This document shows, one piece after another, positions 15,475 through 23,700 of a DNA stretch of 64,000 nt. The stretch's first letter is position 1, and each line of letters opens with the position of its first letter. The notes beneath the pieces were generated by a model. The model was not told the origin of the DNA. It saw only the letters and a program-made list of their open reading frames with translations, and made no database searches. A program made the translations under genes and the position numbers. The stretch is taken from positions 62,001 to 126,000 of IMG/VR virus record IMGVR_UViG_3300037258_000301; one strand, given 5' to 3'. The DNA comes from a virus.

Positions 15475-18162
15475 ATGCCTCGTGAAGGACGACATCGCGC
15501 TGAACGCGGGGATCAGGCTGCCCAGGCCCAGCGTGACCGCATGCAGCAGATGGCCGCTGGTCTTCCCAGCAACGGCGGTATCGGGGGCGGTGGTGGCAGT
15601 TACAACACCAAGAACCCGATGCCGGTCAACGTCGTCACCGGCCAGCAGGACTTCTTCGACAAGCTGTCCAAAGCGCTGGGGATCTCCGACGCCGAACATG
15701 GTCTCACCGGCGGGGGTGGTCTTGGCCTGGGCAATCTCAGCAAACAATTCCAGGCCATGGTCACTGAGCAGCGTGCCCAGACGCAGGTGCTGAATCAGTC
15801 TCTGCGCGAACAGCAACTCACCAACCAGATCCTCATCAGCATGCGGAGTGGAGTGGGTGGAGTGGGTGGAGTGGGTGGAGTGGGTGGCACACCTCCCATT
15901 CCTGGGATGCCCCCGATGCCTCGGGGCGGCCCTCGTGGCCCGTATGGTTACACACCCTTCGGCGGCCCTGCTGGATCCTCGACCGGCTCTCCGGCCAGCG
16001 ACCCGTCGTTGCGTCGACAGGTGAACAACCACTACTACAACAACGGGGGCGCTCCCGCTCAGCACTTTCGGTTCGGTGCGGCCGGCGGTCGTGCCCCACA
16101 GAGCATGGGGACGCTGCAACACCGGGCAGCACATGCCATTCACAACCAGTGGGGTGCGGGGCAACAGCCGGTCCTGCACAGGATTCCGGCCTTTGATGCT
16201 GGCGGTAATCCTTACACCAAAGCGATCCGTGAAGATCCCGACGGTACATTCACCGACATCACCACCGACGACGCGCAAGTGGATGCTCTGGCTGGGGGAC
16301 CTAGCGCCGGCAGGATGGCCGCCTCGGGATTTGCCAGCGGGTTCGCTGAAGACGGCGTCATGGGTGGCTTGCGGGCGACGCCGGGTCTCGGTCTTATCGT
16401 GGGTGCCGCCGAGGGAGTCAACAGGGGTGCCGAGTGGCTGACCAACCAACGTGCGGCGAACGCTCAATACCAGTCCATCTACAACCAAGGAAACGTCGGA
16501 AACATCTTCGGCGACATCGGCTCGTTCCTCAACGGAGGCGCGGGAGGATCCACTAGTGGTCTCGGCAACCGGATGGGCGAAGAAGGCTTCGTTCTGTCCA
16601 ACCGCTTCTCCGCAGGAGGGCTGGACTCGCAGAGTGCCCGTCAGCTCTATCAAGGAGTGGCGAGTCTCGGTTTCTCCGGTAGTCAACAGTCGCAGGCACT
16701 CCAGCTCGGCCAGCAAGGCTATGCCTCGATGGGCATGCCGGTGGACCAGTGGCTGCAAGCGGTTTCGCTCTCCGCGCAGAACCTGAACGGTGACCTCTCC
16801 AACCTTTCCCAGCAGATGACTACCGTGTCTCAGGCGGCCGTCTCGACCGGGCAAAACGCCAATACCCTCCGAGAATCCCTGATTGGCAACTACCAAGCCG
16901 TTGGTTCGATGGTGACCGGGGCTGGGCAGTCCTCCCTTGCGGGAGCACTCACCATGGCCAACCTGGGTACCAGCCGTGCCTTCGCGGGCATGAGCGAAGC
17001 CGGGATGATCAATAACCCGGTCACTCTCAATATGGCGGCATCCAGTCAGGGCATGACCGCCAACCAGCTGCTCACCCAGGCCAACAACGGCAACGTCGGT
17101 CCACTGGCCACCGGCATCCAGAGTACTGAGACGTCACTGCTCGGCAACCTGGTCAGCCCTACGATGCGTGCCGCACTCAACCAGTTCGTCTCGGCTCACG
17201 GCGGAGCAGCCAACGTTCTGAATAGTCCCAACACCCTCCAGAACGCCGGCCAGGCGATGATGGCCGCGTCCAACATCCCTCCCGCGATGATTCCCCAGTT
17301 CATGCAGCAGATCGGCATGACGCCAGGCGCAAACATCGAGGACGACTACGCCAAGATCGCGCAGACGATTCTGGGTTCTGGTGTAGGAGGGGCAGCGGCG
17401 GCGAATAGTGGAGTCACTCCACTAGGCAGTTCACAACTGGCCGGAGCGGGCCAGATCAACGCGAACCCCACCGGGTATCAAGCCGTCACCACCGGTGGGA
17501 TCGCTGGCGCCGCACAGGCAGCCAAGGGGGCGAACGGAGGCTGGATCGCCTCCTCGATCGGACAGTCCGGGACAGCGGCCGACAAGGGGCTGGCGAGCTG
17601 GTTCGGCTCGAACACGAACGCCTCCTCAACGGCAGCCATCGCCGCGTACGGGCAGACCGAATCGAAGTACAAGGTCTCCGACCCCGCCATCTCGACGTTG
17701 ATCCAGTCCATCGGCAATGACCCCAACGTCGGTATCGCGGTCACCACGTCCAAGGGGGATGAGGTGGTCTCCCTGGACAACGCCATCCGACTGTTCCCCG
17801 ACCAGATCGCCAACGGGTCCGCCAAGATCGTCGGCGGTCCGAATGATGGCAAGACGGTCGGGCAGGTCGCAGGTCAGGACCAGGGTAAGAACCCGTATGG
17901 CAACAGCACCGGCAAGGCCCCTGCGTCTGGCGGCATCCAGGGGTCGGGCAAGACGACGGCCGAGCAGGCATGGGCCAAGCAACACCCCGACTCTGACACC
18001 CAGACCTCCGGACAGAACGGCTCCGGCTCCTCGGGCACCGTCACCATCGGCCTTACCGATGCTGCCTCACAACTACTGACCATCGCCGGCTCCACCGGCA
18101 ACGTCAACACCGCCAACGCCGCCGGTGGAGTTCCGGTGCCCACCTCGGGGGTGTCGCACTGA
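15475..18162 (+). CDS. Tape measure protein
   Basis: An 895-residue protein that sets tail length and is expelled during DNA injection. It follows the chaperone pair and has a GGAGG ribosome site. It is rich in Gly, Ala, Ser, Asn and Gln, with long helical stretches and a hydrophobic patch near residue 300 (LRATPGLGLIVGAAEGV) that could insert in a membrane. Residues ~123-138 are a (GVG) repeat from a 9-bp tandem DNA repeat. With the usual 0.15 nm per residue the tail would be about 130 nm. I saw no lysozyme motif in it. The stop overlaps the next start. Confidence 0.85.
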   Translation: MPREGRHRAERGDQAAQAQRDRMQQMAAGLPSNGGIGGGGGSYNTKNPMPVNVVTGQQDFFDKLSKALGISDAEHGLTGGGGLGLGNLSKQFQAMVTEQRAQTQVLNQSLREQQLTNQILISMRSGVGGVGGVGGVGGTPPIPGMPPMPRGGPRGPYGYTPFGGPAGSSTGSPASDPSLRRQVNNHYYNNGGAPAQHFRFGAAGGRAPQSMGTLQHRAAHAIHNQWGAGQQPVLHRIPAFDAGGNPYTKAIREDPDGTFTDITTDDAQVDALAGGPSAGRMAASGFASGFAEDGVMGGLRATPGLGLIVGAAEGVNRGAEWLTNQRAANAQYQSIYNQGNVGNIFGDIGSFLNGGAGGSTSGLGNRMGEEGFVLSNRFSAGGLDSQSARQLYQGVASLGFSGSQQSQALQLGQQGYASMGMPVDQWLQAVSLSAQNLNGDLSNLSQQMTTVSQAAVSTGQNANTLRESLIGNYQAVGSMVTGAGQSSLAGALTMANLGTSRAFAGMSEAGMINNPVTLNMAASSQGMTANQLLTQANNGNVGPLATGIQSTETSLLGNLVSPTMRAALNQFVSAHGGAANVLNSPNTLQNAGQAMMAASNIPPAMIPQFMQQIGMTPGANIEDDYAKIAQTILGSGVGGAAAANSGVTPLGSSQLAGAGQINANPTGYQAVTTGGIAGAAQAAKGANGGWIASSIGQSGTAADKGLASWFGSNTNASSTAAIAAYGQTESKYKVSDPAISTLIQSIGNDPNVGIAVTTSKGDEVVSLDNAIRLFPDQIANGSAKIVGGPNDGKTVGQVAGQDQGKNPYGNSTGKAPASGGIQGSGKTTAEQAWAKQHPDSDTQTSGQNGSGSSGTVTIGLTDAASQLLTIAGSTGNVNTANAAGGVPVPTSGVSH
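15847..15888 (+). repeat. Short tandem repeat in the tape measure gene
   Basis: Four near-perfect copies of a 9-bp unit (GTGGGTGGA) in frame encode alternating Gly-Gly-Val. The copy number could vary by slippage in whole codons without breaking the frame. Confidence 0.8.
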
Positions 18163-18851
18163 TGGCTATCGCCACCATCGGCGGAGTTCCCTTCAGAATC
18201 AACCCGAGCCAGGTGTCCTGGACCTATGACGTGGACACCAACGTCATCCCCACCATCGGTGGGCGAGTGGTGCAGATCCTCGGGATCACCCTCGGCGATA
18301 TGACCATTCAAGGCATGTACGGCGTCGATCGAGCCAACCAGCAGGAGAGCTGGGTACTCGCACAGAACTTCACCGACTCGATCGCCAACCTGGTCGAGAT
18401 CCAGTCCGCACTCCCCTCGGCCGCTCAACTTTCCGGCGTCGACACGACCCCGATGCAGCCCACCCACCGGTTCTTCTTCGACGACACCGCCGACACGCTG
18501 CCGGGCTACCCGAGTCATCACTGGGACTTCCAGGTCTACGTCAAGGGGCTGATCGACCTCGACGAGGATGGCAGCTACGTCATCGGGCATCGCACCGGTA
18601 AGTACAGCTACCGCTACCAGCTCACCCTGTTCATCGTCGAGGACAACACCGGGACCCTGGCCAAGGTCGCCCAGGACGCCTTCCTGGATCGGCTTGCCAC
18701 TGGTGTGGGTTGGAAGCAGAGTGACTATAACGGTCCGATGACCCTCAATGACCTTCAGACCTACCTGACCCAGAACAGTCCAGACTCCACCATCCACGGG
18801 CTCGTGCTTCAGGAGTTCGAGAATGCTTCACAGGGGCCCACTGCGCCCTAA
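18162..18851 (+). CDS. Baseplate / tail hub-associated protein
   Basis: A 229-residue protein coupled to the tape measure by a stop-start overlap (TGATGG). The N-terminus (IGGVPFRINPSQVSWTY) and the beta-strand pattern fit small hub or distal tail proteins that join tube to baseplate. LysM-type proteins hold this position in some myoviruses, but no clear LysM motif is visible. Role inferred from gene order: tape measure, this gene, hub, spike, wedge. Confidence 0.6.
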   Translation: MAIATIGGVPFRINPSQVSWTYDVDTNVIPTIGGRVVQILGITLGDMTIQGMYGVDRANQQESWVLAQNFTDSIANLVEIQSALPSAAQLSGVDTTPMQPTHRFFFDDTADTLPGYPSHHWDFQVYVKGLIDLDEDGSYVIGHRTGKYSYRYQLTLFIVEDNTGTLAKVAQDAFLDRLATGVGWKQSDYNGPMTLNDLQTYLTQNSPDSTIHGLVLQEFENASQGPTAP

Positions 18852-18870
18852 GGAGAGGAAGGAGGGTGTG

Positions 18871-19065
18871 ATGGCGACCAAGAGCTGGGGCACCGACACC
18901 ATTATCTCGATGCCGGCCCCGTTGCGTCCAGGCCAGACTCCCCTTGTCGATATGGGGATGTTCGCGATGACTGATACCGGTCTCGCCCATAATTTGTCGG
19001 TTACCGACCTGGAGGCGTATCTCAATCCGACCTACCAGCCACCCAAAACTCCGCAGGTGTTCTGA
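18871..19065 (+). CDS. Small hypothetical tail-region protein
   Basis: A 64-residue protein. GGAGGGTGTG immediately before ATG 18871 decides the start. Its stop overlaps the ATG of the next gene by one base, so they are coupled. It is Pro-rich with a short helix (VTDLEAYL). It sits among baseplate genes; the function is unknown. Confidence 0.6.
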   Translation: MATKSWGTDTIISMPAPLRPGQTPLVDMGMFAMTDTGLAHNLSVTDLEAYLNPTYQPPKTPQVF

Positions 19066-19772
19066 TGGTCGCATCGGTCGATGGAGTCGCAAACGCCAAC
19101 TGCACCCTGTCCTACACCACCAATACTGACGCCTACTCTTTCGGTACCAAAGTGCGGGGAATATCGTCGGGCTGGACAGTATTGGCCACGGAGTCACATG
19201 CACGGCTACATCGAGCGATGTATCCCATGCAGAAGACCGAGGGTCCATTCCAGCTCACGATGGAACTTAATGGCTATACCGAGTTCCACAAACTGATGAC
19301 GTTTCTGATTAACTATGCTGGTGCGTTGCTGGGTACGGCTGCCAACCCCGCCGGGACACCTCAGACTTCGGCGATGACCGTGCTCGCTGAACAGCCGGAC
19401 GGCTTGGGAAGCTTCTTCCAGATCGGCATCCCCTTCACCGGCATGTACGACGATGATCATGTAGGCAGCATGGTGTTCAACCCCACCGTCGTGTTCATGC
19501 CGGTCCTGGACCCCAGCAGTCCCACCATCTACAACAATGCCACCGGCGCGGGCGGGATCTCCTGGGAGAACTTCGTCAACACCGACAACGGAGATGCCAG
19601 TCAGTTCTACTATCCACGTTCCGTGGGGGAGTCCGATCCGACTGGCGTTTCCCAAAGCTTGTACGACATTCCCCTCACCACCGCGTCCAACTCCCAGACG
19701 CCCACCAGCTCGAACTCCAGCAGCCCCATTCAGGTTCCGTCACTGCCAGGCCCCATTGGCGCTAGCTACTAA
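19065..19772 (+). CDS. Putative baseplate protein
   Basis: A 235-residue beta-rich protein. FQLTMELNGYTEFHKLMTFL resembles tail-tube-like or distal-tail folds. The last 40 residues are a Ser/Thr/Pro linker. It is coupled to the preceding small gene and directly precedes the hub-lysin. It may be a tube-like adaptor between tube and hub; this rests on position. Confidence 0.6.
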   Translation: MVASVDGVANANCTLSYTTNTDAYSFGTKVRGISSGWTVLATESHARLHRAMYPMQKTEGPFQLTMELNGYTEFHKLMTFLINYAGALLGTAANPAGTPQTSAMTVLAEQPDGLGSFFQIGIPFTGMYDDDHVGSMVFNPTVVFMPVLDPSSPTIYNNATGAGGISWENFVNTDNGDASQFYYPRSVGESDPTGVSQSLYDIPLTTASNSQTPTSSNSSSPIQVPSLPGPIGASY

Positions 19773-19780
19773 GGGGGTCG

Positions 19781-22438
19781 ATTCCAGCGAGCACTCTGGT
19801 ATACAATCCTCGCGTTCAGGCGCACGTCCAAATTACCGACAAACAAGGCAACACTCAGATATTGGATCTCAGCGAAGATCTGGTGCAGGGCAGCCTTGCG
19901 ATCCGGTCCAATGCGCTGCACACATTCCAATTTCAACTTCAGAACACCCAGCGCAAGTACGACGGCCTGCTCCGACCCATGGACAAAATCGTCGTCACGA
20001 TGACTCGTATTGGTGCCCCAGCTCGGGTGTTCAGCGGTTACCTGAACAACGGACCGGTCTTCTCCGTCTGGCCGCGCGTCATCTCCATTTCTGCCACCTG
20101 CACTCTCAAGCGGCTGGCCTACTGGTCCTGGGACTCCACCTCTCCGGCGGCCAGCACCCTGTTGTCCGAGTGGAATACCACCACCAACGCGGCAGCCCCG
20201 AGCGGAACGCCCACTGTTGGTAGTCAGTCTTCCGCTGCCGACGGCGGCCTTCGTGACCTGGTGATCGACCTGCTCACCAAGGTGTGCAACTGGCCCCAGG
20301 GACAGATCCATGTCGGCTCGATCCCGCCGGCTTGGTTCTCTTTCGCTCAGGCCATCGGTGACGAGATCGTCGCGGCGGCTGACGAGTCGAATCTGATCGG
20401 CAACCTCGGCGGTACCGCATCGGTCGGCGGCAACAGCATCGCCTCCGGTGCCCAGCTCCCGGCCGGCAACTACGGCGGCGTCACACTCAGCACCGAGCAG
20501 GCCCAGAACGCTTCGATCATCTATGCGGTCGCGGCGAGCATGAACCTCACCGCACACGACGCGTCGCTGGGCATCGGATGTGCGATGCAGGAAGCCGGCC
20601 TCATCAACCTCACCACCGGTAATGCTGACTCCGTCGGTCTGTTCCAGCAGCGGCCGAGCCAGGGGTGGGGCACTGTGGCCCAATGCGAAGATCCCACGCA
20701 TGCTTCAACCCAGTTCTTTCAGCATCTCACCCGCGTCCCCAGTTATGAGACTCTCCCGTACACCCAGGCCATCCAGGCGGTCCAGCGCTCGGCCTTCCCC
20801 TTCGCGTACGCCAAGTGGCAGCAATTCTCCGACGCGGCAGTGGCCAAACTCCAAACCCTCAACGTCAACAGTTCCAATGCACAAAGTTTGCTCAACACCA
20901 CCAGCAACTCCGGTCTGGGTGCGGCGACTCCATCCGGCGCGACCGGTCGTAACGTTGCCGCCTACGGCTACAACCTGATCACTAGCCACGCCAGCAACCC
21001 GATCCACTACACGCTGGGCGGTGACAGCCCCGACACAACGGCCGCTGCGCAGGTTCAGCAGCTCGACTGCTCATCGTTCGTACAATGGGCCTACTACCAC
21101 GCCAGCAACGTCCACCTGGTGCGTACAGCGGCTCAGCAGCAGGCCGCGTGCAGTCGGCAGCTTCCCGCTTCGGTCGGCCAGTTCATCAAGGGTGCCGTAC
21201 TGTTCTCTGAGCCGGGTCATATCGAGTTGAGTTTGGGCAATGGCTACACCGCCGCCGCACATTCCTCCAGTTTTCCGCTCGGCGAATTCGGTCAGTGCCA
21301 GGTATCGATCGCCTACAACGGCCCCAGCTTCACCACGGCGGGCCTACTGCCCGGGATCGACTACACCGACGCGGCCACCACCCAGGCCGCCGCAGACGCC
21401 CTCACGGCCCTCACCGGTACTCAACACACCGTGTCCAACCCCGCCGAGTTTCCCGGAGATGGCAGCGGCGCCACCACTCCCGGTGCGGCCGGATCAGCGA
21501 GTAGTGGTGGAGATAGCGCGGCCTCGGTTTTCAACGCCTTGATCAACGTCTACACGTGGGGTTACACCCCCTCCGTGGAAGGGCAGGTACTAGCCGGTCC
21601 GCGCGCCCTGATGAACGACGACCCGATCCTGCCCTTCGTCGCCAACCTGATGCAGGCCAGTATGCGATCGTGGTGTTCGGCCCCCAACGGCGACTTCATG
21701 GCCTGGTTCCCGGACTACTTCAACATCTGGAACTACGCCGGCATCATGACCATCCAGCCGATCGAGTTGATGGACTTCACCGTCGACTGGGAAGACACCA
21801 ACATCGTGACCCATCAATACGTGATTGGGTCGATCCCCGGCATGGGCACCGTCGTCGATCAAGGATCCGGCAACCTTACGTCGACCACCAGCATCGGACT
21901 GCTCCAGGAGCTGGACAGTCAGGGCATCGCCACCATGGACTTCCCTCAGATCTTTCGAGCGATCTTCGGGCAGGATGCCACCCAGGACTTCCTCACCGAA
22001 TACCTCAATCGCTTCGGCGCCCGCCCCGACATTCAGCAGGTGCCTTCCATCCAGCAGGGTCGGCCCGAGTTCTTCCTGGCCCTCTACTTGTTCATGCAAC
22101 ACTGGGCCAACCAGTTCACCGCAACGGTGCCGATGACCTTCATGCCCGAGCTGTGGCCCGGCATGATCATGCAGATTCCGGCCTTCTCGTTTCAGTGCTA
22201 CACCGTCAACGTCTATCACAGCTTCGTGTTCGGCCCGAACGGATCATTCACCACCAATGCCGACATCTGCGCTCCGGCCCGCATGGGGGACGCCGACAAG
22301 ATGAGCGTGTTCGGCATGCTTCCCGTCGGCGGCCAGAGCTATCTCGGCACCCAAACCGGGCAGGACCCCTCGGTACCCACCACGGGCGCGCCGGTCACAC
22401 CCACGGGACATGGCCTACTGAGCCCACTGACGGAATGA
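19781..22438 (+). CDS. Baseplate hub with transglycosylase and NlpC/P60 lysin domains
   Basis: About 885 residues. Residues 1-110 resemble hub N-termini (VYNPRVQAHVQ, FQLQNTQRKYDG, RVFSGYLNNGP). Residues ~250-360 form a lysozyme/transglycosylase-like domain with QEAG (Glu271 likely catalytic) and SVGLFQQRPSQGWGT. Residues ~375-520 are NlpC/P60-like, with Cys430 in DCSSF and His480 in GHIELSLGNG. The rest is hub structure. It would cut glycan and peptide links of peptidoglycan during infection. The start is unsettled: clear coding continues upstream of TTG 19862, where only ATT 19781 (after AAGGGGG) or CTG 19796 is available. Confidence 0.85.
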   Translation: MPASTLVYNPRVQAHVQITDKQGNTQILDLSEDLVQGSLAIRSNALHTFQFQLQNTQRKYDGLLRPMDKIVVTMTRIGAPARVFSGYLNNGPVFSVWPRVISISATCTLKRLAYWSWDSTSPAASTLLSEWNTTTNAAAPSGTPTVGSQSSAADGGLRDLVIDLLTKVCNWPQGQIHVGSIPPAWFSFAQAIGDEIVAAADESNLIGNLGGTASVGGNSIASGAQLPAGNYGGVTLSTEQAQNASIIYAVAASMNLTAHDASLGIGCAMQEAGLINLTTGNADSVGLFQQRPSQGWGTVAQCEDPTHASTQFFQHLTRVPSYETLPYTQAIQAVQRSAFPFAYAKWQQFSDAAVAKLQTLNVNSSNAQSLLNTTSNSGLGAATPSGATGRNVAAYGYNLITSHASNPIHYTLGGDSPDTTAAAQVQQLDCSSFVQWAYYHASNVHLVRTAAQQQAACSRQLPASVGQFIKGAVLFSEPGHIELSLGNGYTAAAHSSSFPLGEFGQCQVSIAYNGPSFTTAGLLPGIDYTDAATTQAAADALTALTGTQHTVSNPAEFPGDGSGATTPGAAGSASSGGDSAASVFNALINVYTWGYTPSVEGQVLAGPRALMNDDPILPFVANLMQASMRSWCSAPNGDFMAWFPDYFNIWNYAGIMTIQPIELMDFTVDWEDTNIVTHQYVIGSIPGMGTVVDQGSGNLTSTTSIGLLQELDSQGIATMDFPQIFRAIFGQDATQDFLTEYLNRFGARPDIQQVPSIQQGRPEFFLALYLFMQHWANQFTATVPMTFMPELWPGMIMQIPAFSFQCYTVNVYHSFVFGPNGSFTTNADICAPARMGDADKMSVFGMLPVGGQSYLGTQTGQDPSVPTTGAPVTPTGHGLLSPLTE

Positions 22439-22445
22439 GGGACGC

Positions 22446-23198
22446 ATGGCCACCGCCGGAGGACCCAACGTCCCAGGCACGACAAGTCGAGGATCGACAC
22501 AGCTCGGGGTGACGGTGATGTCCGTCGATGGCCCAATCGCCGTGGTGCTCGATCAGACAGGACGCCAACTCCAGGTGCGACGCGACTTTCTGCGTGCCAA
22601 GGGGTACCTGCCACAGCCAGGTGAGCAGTGGCTCATCGACAAGGCACTCAACAACACCTGGACCTTCGCGTTGTGCTTGAGCGCGAGCAACAGCGTCGAC
22701 ACGGACGTGCAGGCACTTCAGAAATTTCAGGATGACACCGACAACGCCATCTGCATCCTCACGCTTGTCTCTCCCCAATCGATCATTTCTGATACCGATA
22801 CCTTCGCGACGATCGGATGGCAGGTCGAGTCCGACGCCTTGGGCATGGCCACCCTCAGCACCTCCGGAGGTACCCAGAGCTTCGTCACTACCGCCCGAGA
22901 GGGTCTCTACCGCCTTTCTCTACATGCCACGATTGGCTCGGTCTCAGGGGCGGCGATGGCCGCCTTCATCACCTACCAGACCCCCTCGGGGGCCGCATCG
23001 ATTGCCCGAGACAACCGCGTGTCAGTTCCGGCAGGTAGCGATGGCACCTGGGTGAATCCGGACCGCGAGGTCTACCTGGGGGCAGGAGTGAAGCTGTACT
23101 GGGGCTTCTGGTGCTCGGCCACCTCCACCCTGAACACCTCCGCGCTGAATCAGCCCACCGAGCTGGAGGTGCGCTGCTCGGTGCCGGCCCCGAGCTGA
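22446..23198 (+). CDS. Putative baseplate spike / OB-fold protein
   Basis: A 250-residue protein. Residues 18-75 (LGVTVMSVDGPIAVVLD, QLQVRRDFLRAKGYLPQPGEQW) read like the OB-fold at the head of gpV/gp5-like spikes. Residues 105-250 form a separate beta sandwich resembling C1q-like trimeric domains. It lies between the hub and the gp25-like wedge gene, where spike genes usually lie. It has no lysozyme domain and no histidine-rich metal-binding tip. Confidence 0.6.
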   Translation: MATAGGPNVPGTTSRGSTQLGVTVMSVDGPIAVVLDQTGRQLQVRRDFLRAKGYLPQPGEQWLIDKALNNTWTFALCLSASNSVDTDVQALQKFQDDTDNAICILTLVSPQSIISDTDTFATIGWQVESDALGMATLSTSGGTQSFVTTAREGLYRLSLHATIGSVSGAAMAAFITYQTPSGAASIARDNRVSVPAGSDGTWVNPDREVYLGAGVKLYWGFWCSATSTLNTSALNQPTELEVRCSVPAPS

Positions 23199-23249
23199 CT
23201 GTCTCGACGATGAAGGGCCAGCAGTAACTCGGAAGGGAGGTGACGGTCC

Positions 23250-23699
23250 ATGATTCAACTCGGCCTCGTTCACGGCGATCTGATGATCGGTACCGACGGT
23301 AGCTATTTGGTCGTTACTGGGGCCCAACGTATCCAGCAAGATCTCACTTTGGCCCTGTCCGATGTTTATGGCACCGATCGCTTCCATCCATCCTGGGGAT
23401 CAATCCTGCCCGAGTACTTGGGCAACATTAACAACTCCACCATGCAGGCTTTGGTCAAGGCCGAAGTCAATCGCGTCCTCCAGAACTATTTGACCATTAC
23501 CCAAAGTGGCGTTATCCAACAGTCGATGACGAACGTGACCAATAACAACAATCCAGGTGCGTCCTACACCACTGCGGACGTTGTGCGTTCCGTCGATGCC
23601 ATTAACGTCTCCATGACCCTGGACACCATTTACGTCTCGGTCCAACTGACCACCCTGGCCGGCCAGAGCATCACCATCGGCCAGAAGGTAGGAAGCTGA
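23250..23699 (+). CDS. gp25-like baseplate wedge protein
   Basis: A 149-residue protein. The core IQQDLTLALSDVYGTDRFHP followed by WGSILPEY matches the gp25/GpW lysozyme-like wedge family, in which an Asp-leu pattern and 'P.wGs.L' are conserved. GGGAGG precedes the ATG at 23250. It is followed 1 nt later by the J-like gene, the typical gp25-J order of contractile tails. It connects sheath and baseplate. Confidence 0.85.
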   Translation: MIQLGLVHGDLMIGTDGSYLVVTGAQRIQQDLTLALSDVYGTDRFHPSWGSILPEYLGNINNSTMQALVKAEVNRVLQNYLTITQSGVIQQSMTNVTNNNNPGASYTTADVVRSVDAINVSMTLDTIYVSVQLTTLAGQSITIGQKVGS

Positions 23700-23700
23700 C

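Noticed and set aside
15298-16896. Leftward open frame of 532 codons opposite the tape measure gene
   Set aside because: Low-complexity His/Thr/Arg composition, with a repeat that is just the complement of the GVG repeat; no ribosome site; opposite a well supported gene.
19862-19864. TTG at 19862 as the hub start
   Set aside because: Hub-like coding sequence continues upstream without a stop to 19766, so this start would cut off a conserved segment; it is kept only as an alternative.
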